In this document: positions 17,625 to 26,324 of the stretch, piece by piece
How the letters are laid out: each line of letters starts with the position of its first letter
Numbering within the stretch: the first letter of the stretch is position 1
Assembly (NCBI GenBank): GCA_002501655.1
Contig: DANY01000035.1
Span: 1-60,899, forward strand
Length of the DNA stretch: 60,899 nt
Direction: 5' to 3'
Origin: Methanoculleus sp. UBA303
GTDB lineage: Archaea; Halobacteriota; Methanomicrobia; Methanomicrobiales; Methanoculleaceae
The notes under the pieces: model-generated
What the model saw: only the letters and a program-made list of their open reading frames with translations
Databases searched by the model: none
What the model was told of the DNA's origin: nothing
Translations under genes and position numbers: made by a program

Positions 17625-19512
17625 TCCCGCCATCGTCCGTGTCGCCTTCCGGTTTCTTCTCCTCATCTTTTCGGCTCTTTGATCGTTCGGTCGCGTCGAT
17701 CACAGCGAGCCTCCCGCGCGAGGGGTCAACCTCCTTCGGGCGGGGGCCCCCGCGGCCGAACCCCCGGCCGGTCTGGTCCAGCAGGCTATCCTTCGGTGCG
17801 GGGGCCGCCTCGCGCATGTGGAGGCCGGGCTCATCGAGGATGCCGTCGCTCGGCCGCCGCATCCCGCGGTCGAGTGTGACCGTGTCACCGGCGAGCGGCC
17901 CGTCGTTCGGGCGCTGCACTGGCTGTATGGATGCGGAGTAGAGCACCGCATCGTCTTTCGGGGCGGTCTTCTCGATACTGATCCCCTTCGGACCAAAGAC
18001 GGAGTTCTTCGGTGCAGGCATAGACGAGGTGACCGAGGCGGACCCGGTGAGGTCAATCTCTCTCCCCCCCTGCTTCGGGGGAAGGATGACGGCTCCGTCG
18101 TCCTGGTTCTTCCCGGCTCTCGGGAGCATATCGATGGTGTCGTCCCTGCTCCTCGAACCGCTCTTGCCGCTGCCCGGGAGTGTAATCATCTCATCCTTCT
18201 CTGCTGTAGACGGTTCTGCCATATAGCCACTCTCTTCCAGATACGCTGACTCAAAGGGGGAGGCGAACTCCGGGGCATCTTCCTCTCCCGGAACCCCGGT
18301 CTCAGCTGCCCGGGTTGCCTCCTCGCGCAGCCGCTCCTCCTCTTCAGCCTTCAGTGCTTCTTCCTCGCATTCAAGCCTGTACTCGGCCCGGATCTCCTGG
18401 AGATCCTCGACGCGGGGGACGTTCGCGAGCCCCGAGAGCACGATGATGATCCCGACAAACGATGTGTTCTTCACCGGGTAGTCGCCGGACCGCATCTCGA
18501 GACCGGCAATGTTTCGGTCGATCCACTTCCTGACGGTCTGAAACCCCTTCATCGAGAGCTCGGCCGAAGGCCCCGCGATCAGCACCAGCGCCTTGTCGGC
18601 GCTTGTGAGGTCGCAGGGGACCGATATCTCTTCGTAGACTGCTTTCTTGGCGAGCGAGACTATCCGGGCCGCCTTCTCCTGGGAGCCCTGTATGAAATAC
18701 TTCAGCGACCTCCGCCGGTAGATGAAGTCCAGCCACCCCCCGGTCGGCAGGCGCTCGGCAGCGTAGCCGACCGCGACGAAACCGTTCCCTTTCAGGGTGT
18801 TGAGAACCTCTCCGGCATCCAGGACGACCTCAGCGGCATCGATCCCGGACTCGTTGAACTCGCCTGCGCGAAGGAGGAGACCGATCTGGCGAGCGATCCG
18901 CTCGTTGAGCATACTGTAGTGGGTCTTTGGGTTGAGTTCCCGGGAGAGCGGGTCCCGGCGTAGCTGGTCCATGATGCCGGTGTTCTCCCTCTCGCCCGCA
19001 GCTGCGGCCGCCCTGATCTTCTGCGACCAGGTCTCGTTGTCGAAGAGGATGACGGCATCGGCAAGTTCCTGGAGCATATCGAGGTCGTCGGCGGCCTTGG
19101 CTGATATTCGCTTCCCCTCGTTCAGGCACGGCAGGATGGCGAGAGCGAAGATCGGCTCCACGTAGGACTTCCGGAGTTCGTCCGTGATGAGCGGCACGAT
19201 ATCGATGACGTTGCCCCCGAGCCCGCAACAGAGCAGGATGGCGTCGATCTCCATCGTATCCATACCCTGGATCCGGGTCATCACCTCCTCGATATCGATC
19301 ACGTTCGTGATGTCGTCGGGGTCCATGACATCGATCCGCGGAAAGAAGACCCTCGCGGGGTCCGGGAGGTATCGGAGCTGCACAAGAGAGTTCGGGTCGA
19401 TGTCAATTGCTACCACACTCATGCAGCAGACTTTGCTTCGCCGGTCGTGGTCGTAGAGGTTATCCACAACTCGTGATCCGGCGCCACCCAACCCGATCGC
19501 CAGCACTCGCAT
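17608..19512 (-). CDS. Divergent FtsZ/tubulin-superfamily protein with long disordered tail
   Basis: 634 residues. The N-terminal Rossmann-like part carries the family T1 loop GLGGAG (7-12). The tubulin signature GGGTG(S/T)G is replaced by GLGGNVID (97-104). The guanine-contact segment appears as LFDNETW (156-162), and the T7 catalytic loop NxDxxD reads GIDAAE (223-228), so nucleotide hydrolysis may be weak or absent. After a C-terminal domain to about residue 385 there is a Glu/Arg-rich helix (388-420) and a low-complexity tail rich in Pro, Gly, Lys and Asp. FtsZ relatives form filaments for division or shape. This non-canonical type is probably cytoskeletal, but its role is unknown. It ends inside the convergent NrpR-like gene. 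Confidence 0.72.
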   Translation of the reverse strand: MRVLAIGLGGAGSRVVDNLYDHDRRSKVCCMSVVAIDIDPNSLVQLRYLPDPARVFFPRIDVMDPDDITNVIDIEEVMTRIQGMDTMEIDAILLCCGLGGNVIDIVPLITDELRKSYVEPIFALAILPCLNEGKRISAKAADDLDMLQELADAVILFDNETWSQKIRAAAAAGERENTGIMDQLRRDPLSRELNPKTHYSMLNERIARQIGLLLRAGEFNESGIDAAEVVLDAGEVLNTLKGNGFVAVGYAAERLPTGGWLDFIYRRRSLKYFIQGSQEKAARIVSLAKKAVYEEISVPCDLTSADKALVLIAGPSAELSMKGFQTVRKWIDRNIAGLEMRSGDYPVKNTSFVGIIIVLSGLANVPRVEDLQEIRAEYRLECEEEALKAEEEERLREEATRAAETGVPGEEDAPEFASPFESAYLEESGYMAEPSTAEKDEMITLPGSGKSGSRSRDDTIDMLPRAGKNQDDGAVILPPKQGGREIDLTGSASVTSSMPAPKNSVFGPKGISIEKTAPKDDAVLYSASIQPVQRPNDGPLAGDTVTLDRGMRRPSDGILDEPGLHMREAAPAPKDSLLDQTGRGFGRGGPRPKEVDPSRGRLAVIDATERSKSRKDEEKKPEGDTDDGGITWIR

Positions 19513-19680
19513 GTATACTCCCTGTCCTGAACCTTAGCATGCTCGGAGTGACCATTGCCGCTGGAAAAAAGCGCGCATATCCCCGAAACTACTGATGAGT
19601 ATGTGGGCGGACGGACATATACATTTCTGTACATCCCCGGGGCCGGGAGCGCACCCGCTCATAAAAGCAACGTATTTGAA

Positions 19681-19775
19681 CCTTCCGTTTTAGTTTCCTC
19701 TCGCAGGAGCCCGCTGCGAGATAAGAGAGGAAATTCCCCGGATGCCCTGGGGAACCCGTTACACCCTTCCGTTTT
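19681..19775. other. Structured element flanked by direct repeats upstream of mer
   Basis: Two copies of CCTTCCGTTTT (19681-19691, 19765-19775) flank two adjacent hairpins. The first has TTTCCTCT/AGAGGAAA (19694-19701, 19726-19733) and CTCGCAG/CTGCGAG (19700-19706, 19714-19720) with a bulged ATAAG. The second is TTCCCC (19734-19739) with GGGGAA (19749-19754). It lies about 90 bases before the mer TATA-to-start region, outside the expected mRNA leader. It could be a small RNA, a regulatory site or a leftover repeat. Confidence 0.45.
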
Positions 19776-19819
19776 GCACTACCTGTGCGGTGCGTGTCGT
19801 TTGGCGAGCACAAAATGGT

Positions 19820-19830
19820 AATATATTTAA
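19820..19830 (+). promoter_or_regulatory. mer: TATA box of mer
   Basis: AATATATTTAA is a strong TATA box. Transcription should start near 19850, just before the ribosome-binding site GAGGTG (19854-19859), giving a very short leader, as suits a highly expressed catabolic gene. Confidence 0.65.
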
Positions 19831-19866
19831 CTCCCTGCACGTAACTACTCAATGAGGTGTATAGCC

Positions 19867-20859
19867 TTGACTACATATGGAATTGAATTTGTGCCCGGAG
19901 CAATCAATGTCAAGCAGGTGGTGAATTACACCAAGCTTGCAGAGTCTAAGGATATCGACTACGCTTGGATCACCAACCACTACAACAACCGTCATGCCTA
20001 CCCGACCCTCGCCATGATCGCGGCGAATACCGACTCGATCAAGATGGGACCCGGTATCATGAACACGTTCACCGACACCCCGGCAGCCATCGCATCCTTC
20101 ATGGCTACCTTAAACGAGATCTCCGATGGACGTGCCGTCCTCGGTATCGGACCCGGCGACCTCTCGACGCTCCCGAAGCTCGCCATCGACCCCGTCAAGC
20201 CCGTCGGCCACCTGAGGGAAGGCGTCGAGCAGATCCGGAAACTCCTCGCCGGCGAGGAGGTCAAGAAGAGCGGCAAGATGGATTTCTTCGACTACGACGG
20301 CGCCAAGCTGACCGGTGTCACCCTGCCCGGCAAGAAGGGCATCCCGGTCTACATCGGTGCCCAGGGACCCAAGGTGCTCGAACTCGCCGGCGAGGTCGGT
20401 GACGGCGCCCTTATCAACGCCTCGAACCCCAAGGACTTCGACGTCGCCATCCCGATCATCAAGCAGGCGATGGAGAAGGTCGGCAAGAAGAAGTTCGATG
20501 TCGGCGCCTACACCGCCATGTCCATCGACAACGACGAGAAGAAGGCCCGGAACGCCGCAAAGATTGTCGCCGCATTCATCGCCGCCGGCTCCCCGCCCGC
20601 GCTCCTGCAGCGCCACGGCCTCGACCTCGCCAACGTCGCGAAGATCAAGGAAGCCCTCGGACGCTTTGACTTCAAGACCGTCGGTGGACTCGTCGGCGAC
20701 AAAGAGATCGACGCCTTCACCATCGCCGGAACCCCCGACACCGTCAAGCAGAAGTGCGAAGACCTCGCAAAGGCTGGAGTTACCCAGATCATCTTCGGCT
20801 CGCCCCTCGGCCCCGACATGACCACCTCCATCCGCCTGCTCGGCAAGTACATTGTGTAA
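19867..20859 (+). CDS. mer: F420-dependent methylenetetrahydromethanopterin reductase
   Basis: Mer reduces methylene-H4MPT to methyl-H4MPT with reduced F420, a central cytoplasmic step of CO2 methanogenesis. The protein is a bacterial-luciferase-family TIM barrel. TYGIEFVPG at the start, HYNNRHAYPTLA, IGPGDLSTLP and VYIGAQGPKVLELAGEVGDG are characteristic. I choose TTG 19867 (330 residues) because GAGGTG sits seven bases upstream and known Mer proteins begin at this point; an ATG at 19852 would add five residues but overlaps the ribosome-binding site. A T6 run after the stop marks a monocistronic unit. mtd, the preceding pathway step, is 1.4 kb away on the other strand. Confidence 0.96.
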   Translation: MTTYGIEFVPGAINVKQVVNYTKLAESKDIDYAWITNHYNNRHAYPTLAMIAANTDSIKMGPGIMNTFTDTPAAIASFMATLNEISDGRAVLGIGPGDLSTLPKLAIDPVKPVGHLREGVEQIRKLLAGEEVKKSGKMDFFDYDGAKLTGVTLPGKKGIPVYIGAQGPKVLELAGEVGDGALINASNPKDFDVAIPIIKQAMEKVGKKKFDVGAYTAMSIDNDEKKARNAAKIVAAFIAAGSPPALLQRHGLDLANVAKIKEALGRFDFKTVGGLVGDKEIDAFTIAGTPDTVKQKCEDLAKAGVTQIIFGSPLGPDMTTSIRLLGKYIV

Positions 20860-20879
20860 GGCAGGAAAACACTCATCAC

Positions 20880-20885
20880 TTTTTT
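20880..20885 (+). terminator. T-run terminator of mer
   Basis: Six T residues 21 bases after the mer stop codon, as in other archaeal termination sites in this window. No stable hairpin precedes it. Confidence 0.5.
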
Positions 20886-21000
20886 GTCTCGAACGGCACC
20901 GCCGAATAACTCGTGCGGATGGGCCCGCAGGTATCCCTCTCACGGGCGCTTCACGCCCCGCCGGAGCCTTCGGTCTCGATCTCCGGCAATCCGGACAGGG

Positions 21001-21008
21001 TTTTATAC
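21001..21008 (+). promoter_or_regulatory. TATA box of the galT-like gene
   Basis: TTTTATAC lies 32-39 bases before ATG 21040, correct spacing for an archaeal promoter. Confidence 0.5.
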
Positions 21009-21039
21009 AGTCGGCGCGCCAATCGGAGTATGAAGGGCT

Positions 21040-21969
21040 ATGTTCACCATCCATGAGATCCGGACCGAACGGGGGATCCTCCAGTACCGCCGGGAGTCCC
21101 TCACCGGTATCCGTTGCCGGATCAGCCCCGCCCGGGTCGAACGGCAGATCGACACCGCTCCTGCCATGCCCTCATACCGTGACGGCTGTCCGTTCTGCCC
21201 CGATGCCATAGACACCTCCACCCCGACGTTCGAGGACGGTAGCCGTCTTCGGTGCGGGAAGAGCGTGACGTTCCCGAACCTCTACCCGTTCGCCGAGCAT
21301 CATGTGGTCACGGTGATCACGCCCGACCACGCGGCCGGCCGGTTCGACGTCCGGTGTCTCGCCGATGCTATATCCGGCACGGCAGAAGCCCTGTCCCGGT
21401 CTCCAGGATACGCGAGCATCAACTGGAACTACCTCCCCTCAGCCGGTGCGAGCATCGTCCACCCGCACCTACAGGGTATCGCCGATCCGGAGCCCACCCA
21501 CCTCGCGGACCTCTACCTCTCCGCCGGCCGCAGGTACCTCGCCGACCACGGCCGCCTCTACTGGGACGACCTGATGGAGCACGAGCGTTGCTCCGGCAGA
21601 TTCCTCTTCGAGAACGAGATCTTCTGGTCGGCAAACCCCGTCCCTCTCGGCGAGCGGGAAGTGCGGGGGATCCTCCCGATATCGACACTTGCCGAACTCG
21701 GACCATATGTCGAGCCGCTGGCCGATGGGATTCTCCGGGTCATCACTTTCTACCGGAGCCTCGGCACACATGCCTTTAACGCCTCGATCTTCTTTGATGC
21801 CCCCAAAAATGCTGGGCGGGGCCACCGGGTTTTCTGCGCCCTCATTGCGCGGTTAAACCCGAACAGTCTCTCGATGTGCGACTCGGCGTTCATGGAGCGG
21901 CTGCACCTGGAACCGGTCATCCTGACGCTCCCTGAAGACCTGGGCACCCTCTTCCGGGGCGGGAAGTAA
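21040..21969 (+). CDS. Galactose-1-phosphate uridylyltransferase-like nucleotidyltransferase
   Basis: 309 residues of the GalT branch of the HIT superfamily. The first half holds CPFC (50-53), matching a zinc-binding pair, and FPNLYPFAEHHVV (78-90), a conserved nucleotide-site stretch. The catalytic motif is HPHLQ (141-145), with His143 as the expected nucleophile that carries the nucleotidyl group. GalT exchanges UMP between UDP-glucose and galactose 1-phosphate; archaeal relatives act on various sugar phosphates for glycan precursors. The gene stands alone between mer and mtd, so context does not fix the substrate. It ends convergently with mtd, with a strong hairpin between them. Confidence 0.78.
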   Translation: MFTIHEIRTERGILQYRRESLTGIRCRISPARVERQIDTAPAMPSYRDGCPFCPDAIDTSTPTFEDGSRLRCGKSVTFPNLYPFAEHHVVTVITPDHAAGRFDVRCLADAISGTAEALSRSPGYASINWNYLPSAGASIVHPHLQGIADPEPTHLADLYLSAGRRYLADHGRLYWDDLMEHERCSGRFLFENEIFWSANPVPLGEREVRGILPISTLAELGPYVEPLADGILRVITFYRSLGTHAFNASIFFDAPKNAGRGHRVFCALIARLNPNSLSMCDSAFMERLHLEPVILTLPEDLGTLFRGGK

Positions 21970-22036
21970 TTCTCCGCACCTCCCGGCTACCATCCTTTTC
22001 CCGGGGCCCCGGTAGTAGACCCTTTCTGAGGAGCGG

Positions 22037-22064
22037 GCCGGGGATCGGGGTCTCCCGACCCGGC
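22037..22064. terminator. Strong hairpin between convergent galT-like gene and mtd
   Basis: GCCGGG (22037-22042) and TCGGG (22045-22049) pair with CCCGA (22054-22058) and CCCGGC (22059-22064), an 11-bp stem with a GA bulge and GTCT loop. It lies midway between two convergent genes and could stop or stabilise both transcripts. No T-run is adjacent. Confidence 0.4.
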
Positions 22065-22214
22065 TCCGGGCCGGCCGGGCTCACGCATACATCCGACGAC
22101 CTCGCCCGGGCGCTTCCGTCTTCCTGGGAGGGGGCCATAACGCCGCACGGGATGCCTTACCGTAGCAGCATTCAGTCCGATGACGACTGTGAAAAAAGAT
22201 AAGTGGTGTTGGAT

Positions 22215-23057
22215 TTACTCAGGCTTGCTGATGAGCTTCGTCTTGGAGACGATCTCGCCGGTCTTCTTGTGGGGCTTCCGGATGACCGCATCCATGCCCT
22301 TCTCAAGGTCGCGTGCCTCCTCGCAGAGGATCATGGCCTGGCGCATCATCTCGTGAGCGCTCGCGACGATCGGGATGTACTTCTCCCATTCCTTCGTCAT
22401 GAAGCAGCCCTTGACGTTGACGCCTGCAACCGCCTGCGCGATCTCGTAGGCGGCACGGGCCTTCGCGAGCGCGTAGGGGTTGCTGAACTCGCCGTCGACT
22501 GCCTTGTCGGAGGTCATGACGACCTTCGGGAGCGCAAGGTCCGCGCCCTTCTTGCCTGCCTTTACCTGGTCGATCACCTTGTCGAGTTCCATCTGCATCT
22601 TGCGGAACGCGCCGGTGAGGGCGAGCACCTTGACGAGGTTCCCGTTGTAGTCCGCCATCTCGATGGGATCGAGGAACTCACGGCGGGCGCCGATCATGGC
22701 GTCGGCCTTCATGATGATGTAGCCGAAGTTGCTCGCCTTGAGCGCTTCGAACTGCTCCTTCTTGGTGGTGACATCGTCGGTGATGACGACGCAGGGAATT
22801 CCAGCCGCTGCGAGGTCCTCACGGGCCTTGGTGGGTCCGGGAAGGATGCCGTTCGGGGAGACGACGATACAGAAGTCTGGACCCCATGCCTTCATGTTGC
22901 TGACCACACGCTCGATGTCCTCAGGCTGCAGTTTCGTCCCGGAGGTTGCCATGAAGGTGATGATATCCTCACGGTCGGCACGCTCATCGAGGAGAAGTTC
23001 GCCCATGACACCACTGGCGATATTTCCCAGTTTCGCAATTCCTACTTTAACAACCAC
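22215..23057 (-). CDS. mtd: F420-dependent methylenetetrahydromethanopterin dehydrogenase
   Basis: Mtd reversibly reduces methenyl-H4MPT to methylene-H4MPT with reduced F420, the step before Mer. Family landmarks are the opening [41 protein letters not shown], the [15 protein letters not shown] helix region and the C-terminal [21 protein letters not shown] choose GTG 23057 (280 residues): AGAGGTG, the complement of 23064-23070, sits at the right distance, and the GTG at 23066 overlaps that site. The gene has its own TATA box and diverges from the Tfx regulator, separated by 141 bases. A palindrome covers the leader and ribosome-binding site, suggesting direct control. Confidence 0.96.
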   Translation of the reverse strand: MVVKVGIAKLGNIASGVMGELLLDERADREDIITFMATSGTKLQPEDIERVVSNMKAWGPDFCIVVSPNGILPGPTKAREDLAAAGIPCVVITDDVTTKKEQFEALKASNFGYIIMKADAMIGARREFLDPIEMADYNGNLVKVLALTGAFRKMQMELDKVIDQVKAGKKGADLALPKVVMTSDKAVDGEFSNPYALAKARAAYEIAQAVAGVNVKGCFMTKEWEKYIPIVASAHEMMRQAMILCEEARDLEKGMDAVIRKPHKKTGEIVSKTKLISKPE

Positions 23058-23063
23058 TTTAAA

Positions 23064-23114
23064 CACCTCTCAAAATTTGAGAACACGATAGTATTGCCAA
23101 GTTCTCATATAAAC
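23064..23114 (-). promoter_or_regulatory. mtd: mtd promoter with palindromic operator candidate
   Basis: Reading the minus strand, GTTTATATG (complement of 23106-23114) is the TATA box. Downstream, where transcription should begin, lies the perfect inverted repeat TCTCAAA-A-TTTGAGA (23068-23082). Its arm overlaps the ribosome-binding site AGAGGTG. A protein bound here could block both initiation and elongation. Confidence 0.6.
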
Positions 23115-23198
23115 GTTTTGAAATGGCCCGGAAAAATTCGTCTGAAGGAGGGTGAGTTAAGGAAAAGTGTTTAAATTTAACAGGTCCATATATGGTTG

Positions 23199-23603
23199 AT
23201 GAAACAAGGTCTGCTTACCGATCGCCAGAAAGAAGTCCTGCGCTACCGGAAGAAAGGGCTGACGCAACAACAGATTGCAGAGATTATCCATACCTCAAAG
23301 GCAAACGTCTGCACCATTGAGAAGGCTGCTCTCGAAAATATATCGCGCGCCCGTGAGACACTCGAGTTCCTCTACACGCTCGACGCTGCGCACCTCTGCA
23401 CGCTTCAGAGCGGCCTCGATCTGCTCAAGGCTCCCGATATCATCTATGCTGAAGCCGAGAAGATGGGGGTAAAGGTCAAGTATGACACAATATCGCTCAT
23501 TAACAGGCTTAGGGACGCTAACCCCGACCGGTTCAGGAGCAGGCAGGTCCGCGAGGATGTTGAGATCTACATCAACAATGATGGCGACCTGTACTTCGGA
23601 TGA
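23199..23603 (+). CDS. tfx: Tfx-family DNA-binding protein
   Basis: 134 residues from ATG 23199. An N-terminal helix-turn-helix (about 5-45: LTDRQKEVLRYRKKGLTQQQ followed by IAEIIHTSKANVCTIE) resembles the sigma-70 region-4-like/LuxR type. The C-terminal acidic domain ends in EIYINNDGDLYFG. The founding Tfx of Methanothermobacter binds downstream of the promoter of the molybdenum formylmethanofuran dehydrogenase operon. Here it is divergent from mtd, an enzyme of the same pathway, which suggests it regulates mtd and perhaps itself. A TATA-like palindrome TTAAATTTAA (23170-23179) precedes it so closely that the mRNA may be leaderless or nearly so. Confidence 0.88.
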   Translation: MKQGLLTDRQKEVLRYRKKGLTQQQIAEIIHTSKANVCTIEKAALENISRARETLEFLYTLDAAHLCTLQSGLDLLKAPDIIYAEAEKMGVKVKYDTISLINRLRDANPDRFRSRQVREDVEIYINNDGDLYFG

Positions 23604-23613
23604 AGCGATTCCG

Positions 23614-23694
23614 GGAGCGCGCACCCGCGCGGGGGTCATATGAGCCCCCCACGCCTTGACGTAGAGGTCGTCGAGGAGCGCGCACCCGCGCGGG
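23614..23694. repeat. Direct repeat of a 20-bp GC-rich palindromic unit
   Basis: GGAGCGCGCACCCGCGCGGG occurs at 23614-23633 and again exactly at 23675-23694, 61 bases apart, each followed by a GGGTCA-like stretch. A degenerate third copy (TGCGCACCGCGCGGGTC) lies near 23742-23758. The unit contains a CGCG-rich partial inverted repeat. It lies just after tfx. Confidence 0.6.
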
Positions 23695-23927
23695 CGGGTC
23701 ACATCAGTGCGCCCGTGTTTCGGGGTCGGATCGCGCACAGGGGTGCGCACCGCGCGGGTCTCGTGGCGGAGCGGGAGCCCTGCAGAAGGGAGTCTCCCGG
23801 TTGTTTGCCGGCAACGGGGTCCTCGCAGCCCTTCGTTCATCCAGCCAACCGTTCAGTTCGGGGAACTGGTGTCGCGCCTGCAGTAAATTTGAGTTTGGCG
23901 CAAATTCCCGGGAAATCTGATAACAAG

Positions 23928-23936
23928 GTTTATATC
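23928..23936 (+). promoter_or_regulatory. TATA box, probable ribosomal cluster promoter
   Basis: GTTTATATC is the last strong TATA match before rpl3. It could instead serve a short RNA encoded in the following 590 bases. Confidence 0.4.
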
Positions 23937-24551
23937 TCATTTTAAGCAATGTTTAAGAAACCGCTCTGCACAGTCCCGCCTGAATTCGGGGGGGTGCCGG
24001 CACATCATGTGCCTCCGATCCCCGGAATCTCTCTGATCTCGCAACATACGCGGATCAGAGACCCGCGGCAGGATAGTGCAGAAGGTACCAGACAAAGCGA
24101 AGGTCGAACCCTCCGTATGGAGGGCCGATGTCGATATGGAGTTGTGCTCGTCACAACGGGATGACAGGAGCTGGATCTGATCGAGACGTTGGGCCAACGC
24201 CAGTGCAGCGCGCCCGGTTCCGGGATATCTCTTCCTGGAAACGTCAAAGAGTCAGGATCTATTGGCGACGACTGGAACGCACCCGGTGCACCCGGGCCGG
24301 CAGCGAAGAGCGATCGGAATGCACGAAGGGAGACGAATGTCTCCCCGACCTCCACGCCCCGCTGCCTCCATCAACTGTTTCCCATCACACCCCGGCGAAA
24401 TCGTTGGGGTGTTCGATGTCCAGCCCGGTATGGGTTCGCCAGAAGACCGATCATGCCGGTATGTCCGGCATGGGATTCGGCGCACGCACCGTTTTGCAGC
24501 AGGCCTGCAGTCGGTGCATCACACTACAACGCATGAAGGGTTGATTGAAAC

Positions 24552-25565
24552 ATGCCGAAGATTAACAGGCCACGCAGAGGATCCCTCGCGTACAGCCCGA
24601 GAAAACGGGCAAAGAGCCCGGTCCCCCGGTACGGCTCATGGCCGGAGTACACGGGAGCCCCGGCCGTGCAGGGATTTGCAGGGTACAAGGTGGGGATGAC
24701 CCACGTCATCATGGTGGATGACCACAAGAGCAGCCCCACCGAAGGCAAGGACGTGATGGTGCCGGTGACCGTGGTTGAGATCCCGCCCATGCGGGTGGCA
24801 GGCGTGCGCGCATACAGCGAGGATACCTACGGAAGGCACGCGCTGACCGAGGCCTGGACAACCGACCTCGATGAGGAGTTGTCCCGCCGCATTAATGTCC
24901 CGAAGAACCATGATACCGCCGCCGCTCTTGAGACCATCAGAAACGCAATCGGCGAAGGCAGGGTCGCGGAACTCTACGCTCTGGCCTACACCCGGCCCAT
25001 GGAACTCACCGGCGTCCCGAAGAAGGTCCCTGACCTGATGGAGATGCGGATCGCCGGCGGAAGCCTCGACGACCAGATCGCCTACGCCGCCGGAATCCTC
25101 GGGAAAGAGATTACGATCTCCGGTAACCTCGAGGTCGGCGAATTCGTTGACGTGACCGCCGTCACCACCGGTAAGGGCACAGAAGGCCCCGTCAAGCGCT
25201 GGGGCGTCCAGGTCCGGAAGGGGAAACACTCCCGCGGCGGCAAGAAGCGCCACATCGGCAACCTCGGTCCGTGGCACCCGCACCATGTCCGGTGGCAGGT
25301 CCCGCAGTCGGGCCAGATGGGCTACCAGCAGCGCACCGAGTTCAACAAGCGTATCTTAAAGATTGGCGAGAACGGTGACGACATAACCCCGGCAGGTGGG
25401 TTCCTCCACTACGGCCTTGTGCGTGGTCCCTACGTGCTGATCAAGGGTTCAGTTCCGGGGCCGAACAAGCGGCTGGTCCGGATACGGTCCGCGATACGGC
25501 AGGGTGAACAGACCATCCGCACGCCGGCGATCAGCTTCGTCAGCGCGCAGAGCAAGCAAGGGTGA
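24552..25565 (+). CDS. rpl3: 50S ribosomal protein L3 (uL3)
   Basis: 337 residues, the long archaeal/eukaryotic form that binds 23S rRNA early in assembly and sends a loop towards the peptidyl-transferase centre. [13 protein letters not shown], followed by a basic [19 protein letters not shown] segment and [15 protein letters not shown], is the conserved central extension. First gene of the S10/spc-type cluster; six bases separate it from rpl4. An upstream in-frame start is not apparent and the N-terminus [13 protein letters not shown] is typical. Confidence 0.97.
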   Translation: MPKINRPRRGSLAYSPRKRAKSPVPRYGSWPEYTGAPAVQGFAGYKVGMTHVIMVDDHKSSPTEGKDVMVPVTVVEIPPMRVAGVRAYSEDTYGRHALTEAWTTDLDEELSRRINVPKNHDTAAALETIRNAIGEGRVAELYALAYTRPMELTGVPKKVPDLMEMRIAGGSLDDQIAYAAGILGKEITISGNLEVGEFVDVTAVTTGKGTEGPVKRWGVQVRKGKHSRGGKKRHIGNLGPWHPHHVRWQVPQSGQMGYQQRTEFNKRILKIGENGDDITPAGGFLHYGLVRGPYVLIKGSVPGPNKRLVRIRSAIRQGEQTIRTPAISFVSAQSKQG

Positions 25566-25571
25566 GCAGCG

Positions 25572-26324
25572 ATGAAGGCACAGGTTCGAAAACTGACAGG
25601 CGAGATCATCCACGAGATCGATCTCCCGGAAATCTTTAATGAAGAGTACAGACCCGACCTGATTAAGCGGGCAGTCCTCGCGCTCCAGAGCACCCGGTTC
25701 CAGCCGCACGGGACAGATCCCTACGCAGGTCTCCGCACCTCGGCAGAGTCCTGGGGCAGCGGCCGGGGTGTCGCTCAGGTTCCCCGTCTGAAGAACGGCA
25801 GCAAAGTGGCCCGGGTGCCGCAGGCAACCGGCGGGCGTGCAGCGCATCCCCCGAAGGTCGCAAAGATCCTCGTCAAGGAGATCAACCGGAAAGAGAAGCA
25901 GAAGGCCTTCCGGTCTGCCGTCGCAGCCAGCACATTCCGGGACCTCGTCCTGGGACGCGGGCACCTCTTTGAGGGCGGCGACCTCCCGCTGGTCTTCGAG
26001 GACCGGTTCGAAGAGGTCACCCGGACAGGCGACGTCATCTCGGCGCTCTCCGCTCTCGGGGTCTATGCCGATGTCGAGCGGGCGAAGGGCAGCAGAAAGG
26101 TCCGTGCAGGGCGTGGTACCATGCGCGGCCGCCGCTATAAGCAGCGCAAGAGCATCCTCATCGTCACCGGGAACGAGCCGCTCCGGGCAGCCCGGAACCT
26201 CGCCGGCGTCGACGCCGTGACGGTCAACCAGCTGAACACCGAATTGCTGGCACCCGGCACGCAGGCAGGACGCCTGACGATCTGGACGGAATCTGCAATC
26301 AGGAGGTTGGAGGAGTTCTCATGA
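25572..26324 (+). CDS. rpl4: 50S ribosomal protein L4 (uL4)
   Basis: 250 residues. Its globular domain binds domain I of 23S rRNA, and the long basic loop (WGSGRGVAQVPRLKNGSK region) lines the exit tunnel. RAGRGTMRGRRYKQRKS is the archaeal signature before the C-terminal fold. The stop overlaps the rpl23 start by four bases (ATGA), indicating translational coupling. Confidence 0.97.
   Translation: MKAQVRKLTGEIIHEIDLPEIFNEEYRPDLIKRAVLALQSTRFQPHGTDPYAGLRTSAESWGSGRGVAQVPRLKNGSKVARVPQATGGRAAHPPKVAKILVKEINRKEKQKAFRSAVAASTFRDLVLGRGHLFEGGDLPLVFEDRFEEVTRTGDVISALSALGVYADVERAKGSRKVRAGRGTMRGRRYKQRKSILIVTGNEPLRAARNLAGVDAVTVNQLNTELLAPGTQAGRLTIWTESAIRRLEEFS

Larger units (their letters stand above)
23604..24551. 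other. Long gene-free region before the ribosomal cluster
   Basis: 948 bases with no convincing gene. The first 160 hold GC-rich repeats. A good TATA box, GTTTATATC (23928-23936), is the nearest clear promoter upstream of rpl3, which would give the ribosomal transcript a leader of about 590 bases. No tRNA, SRP RNA or RNase P RNA motif was recognised in it. Open frames here have no family features. Confidence 0.5.

Noticed and set aside
19725..19752. RNase P RNA-like GAGGAAA start
   Set aside because: The rest of the conserved first region and the other universal blocks of RNase P RNA are missing, and the segment is explained by two simple hairpins.
23945..24551. Several short open frames before rpl3
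   Set aside because: No ribosome-binding sites at proper spacing, no hydrophobic core pattern and no recognised family; overlapping frames on both strands are equally open.
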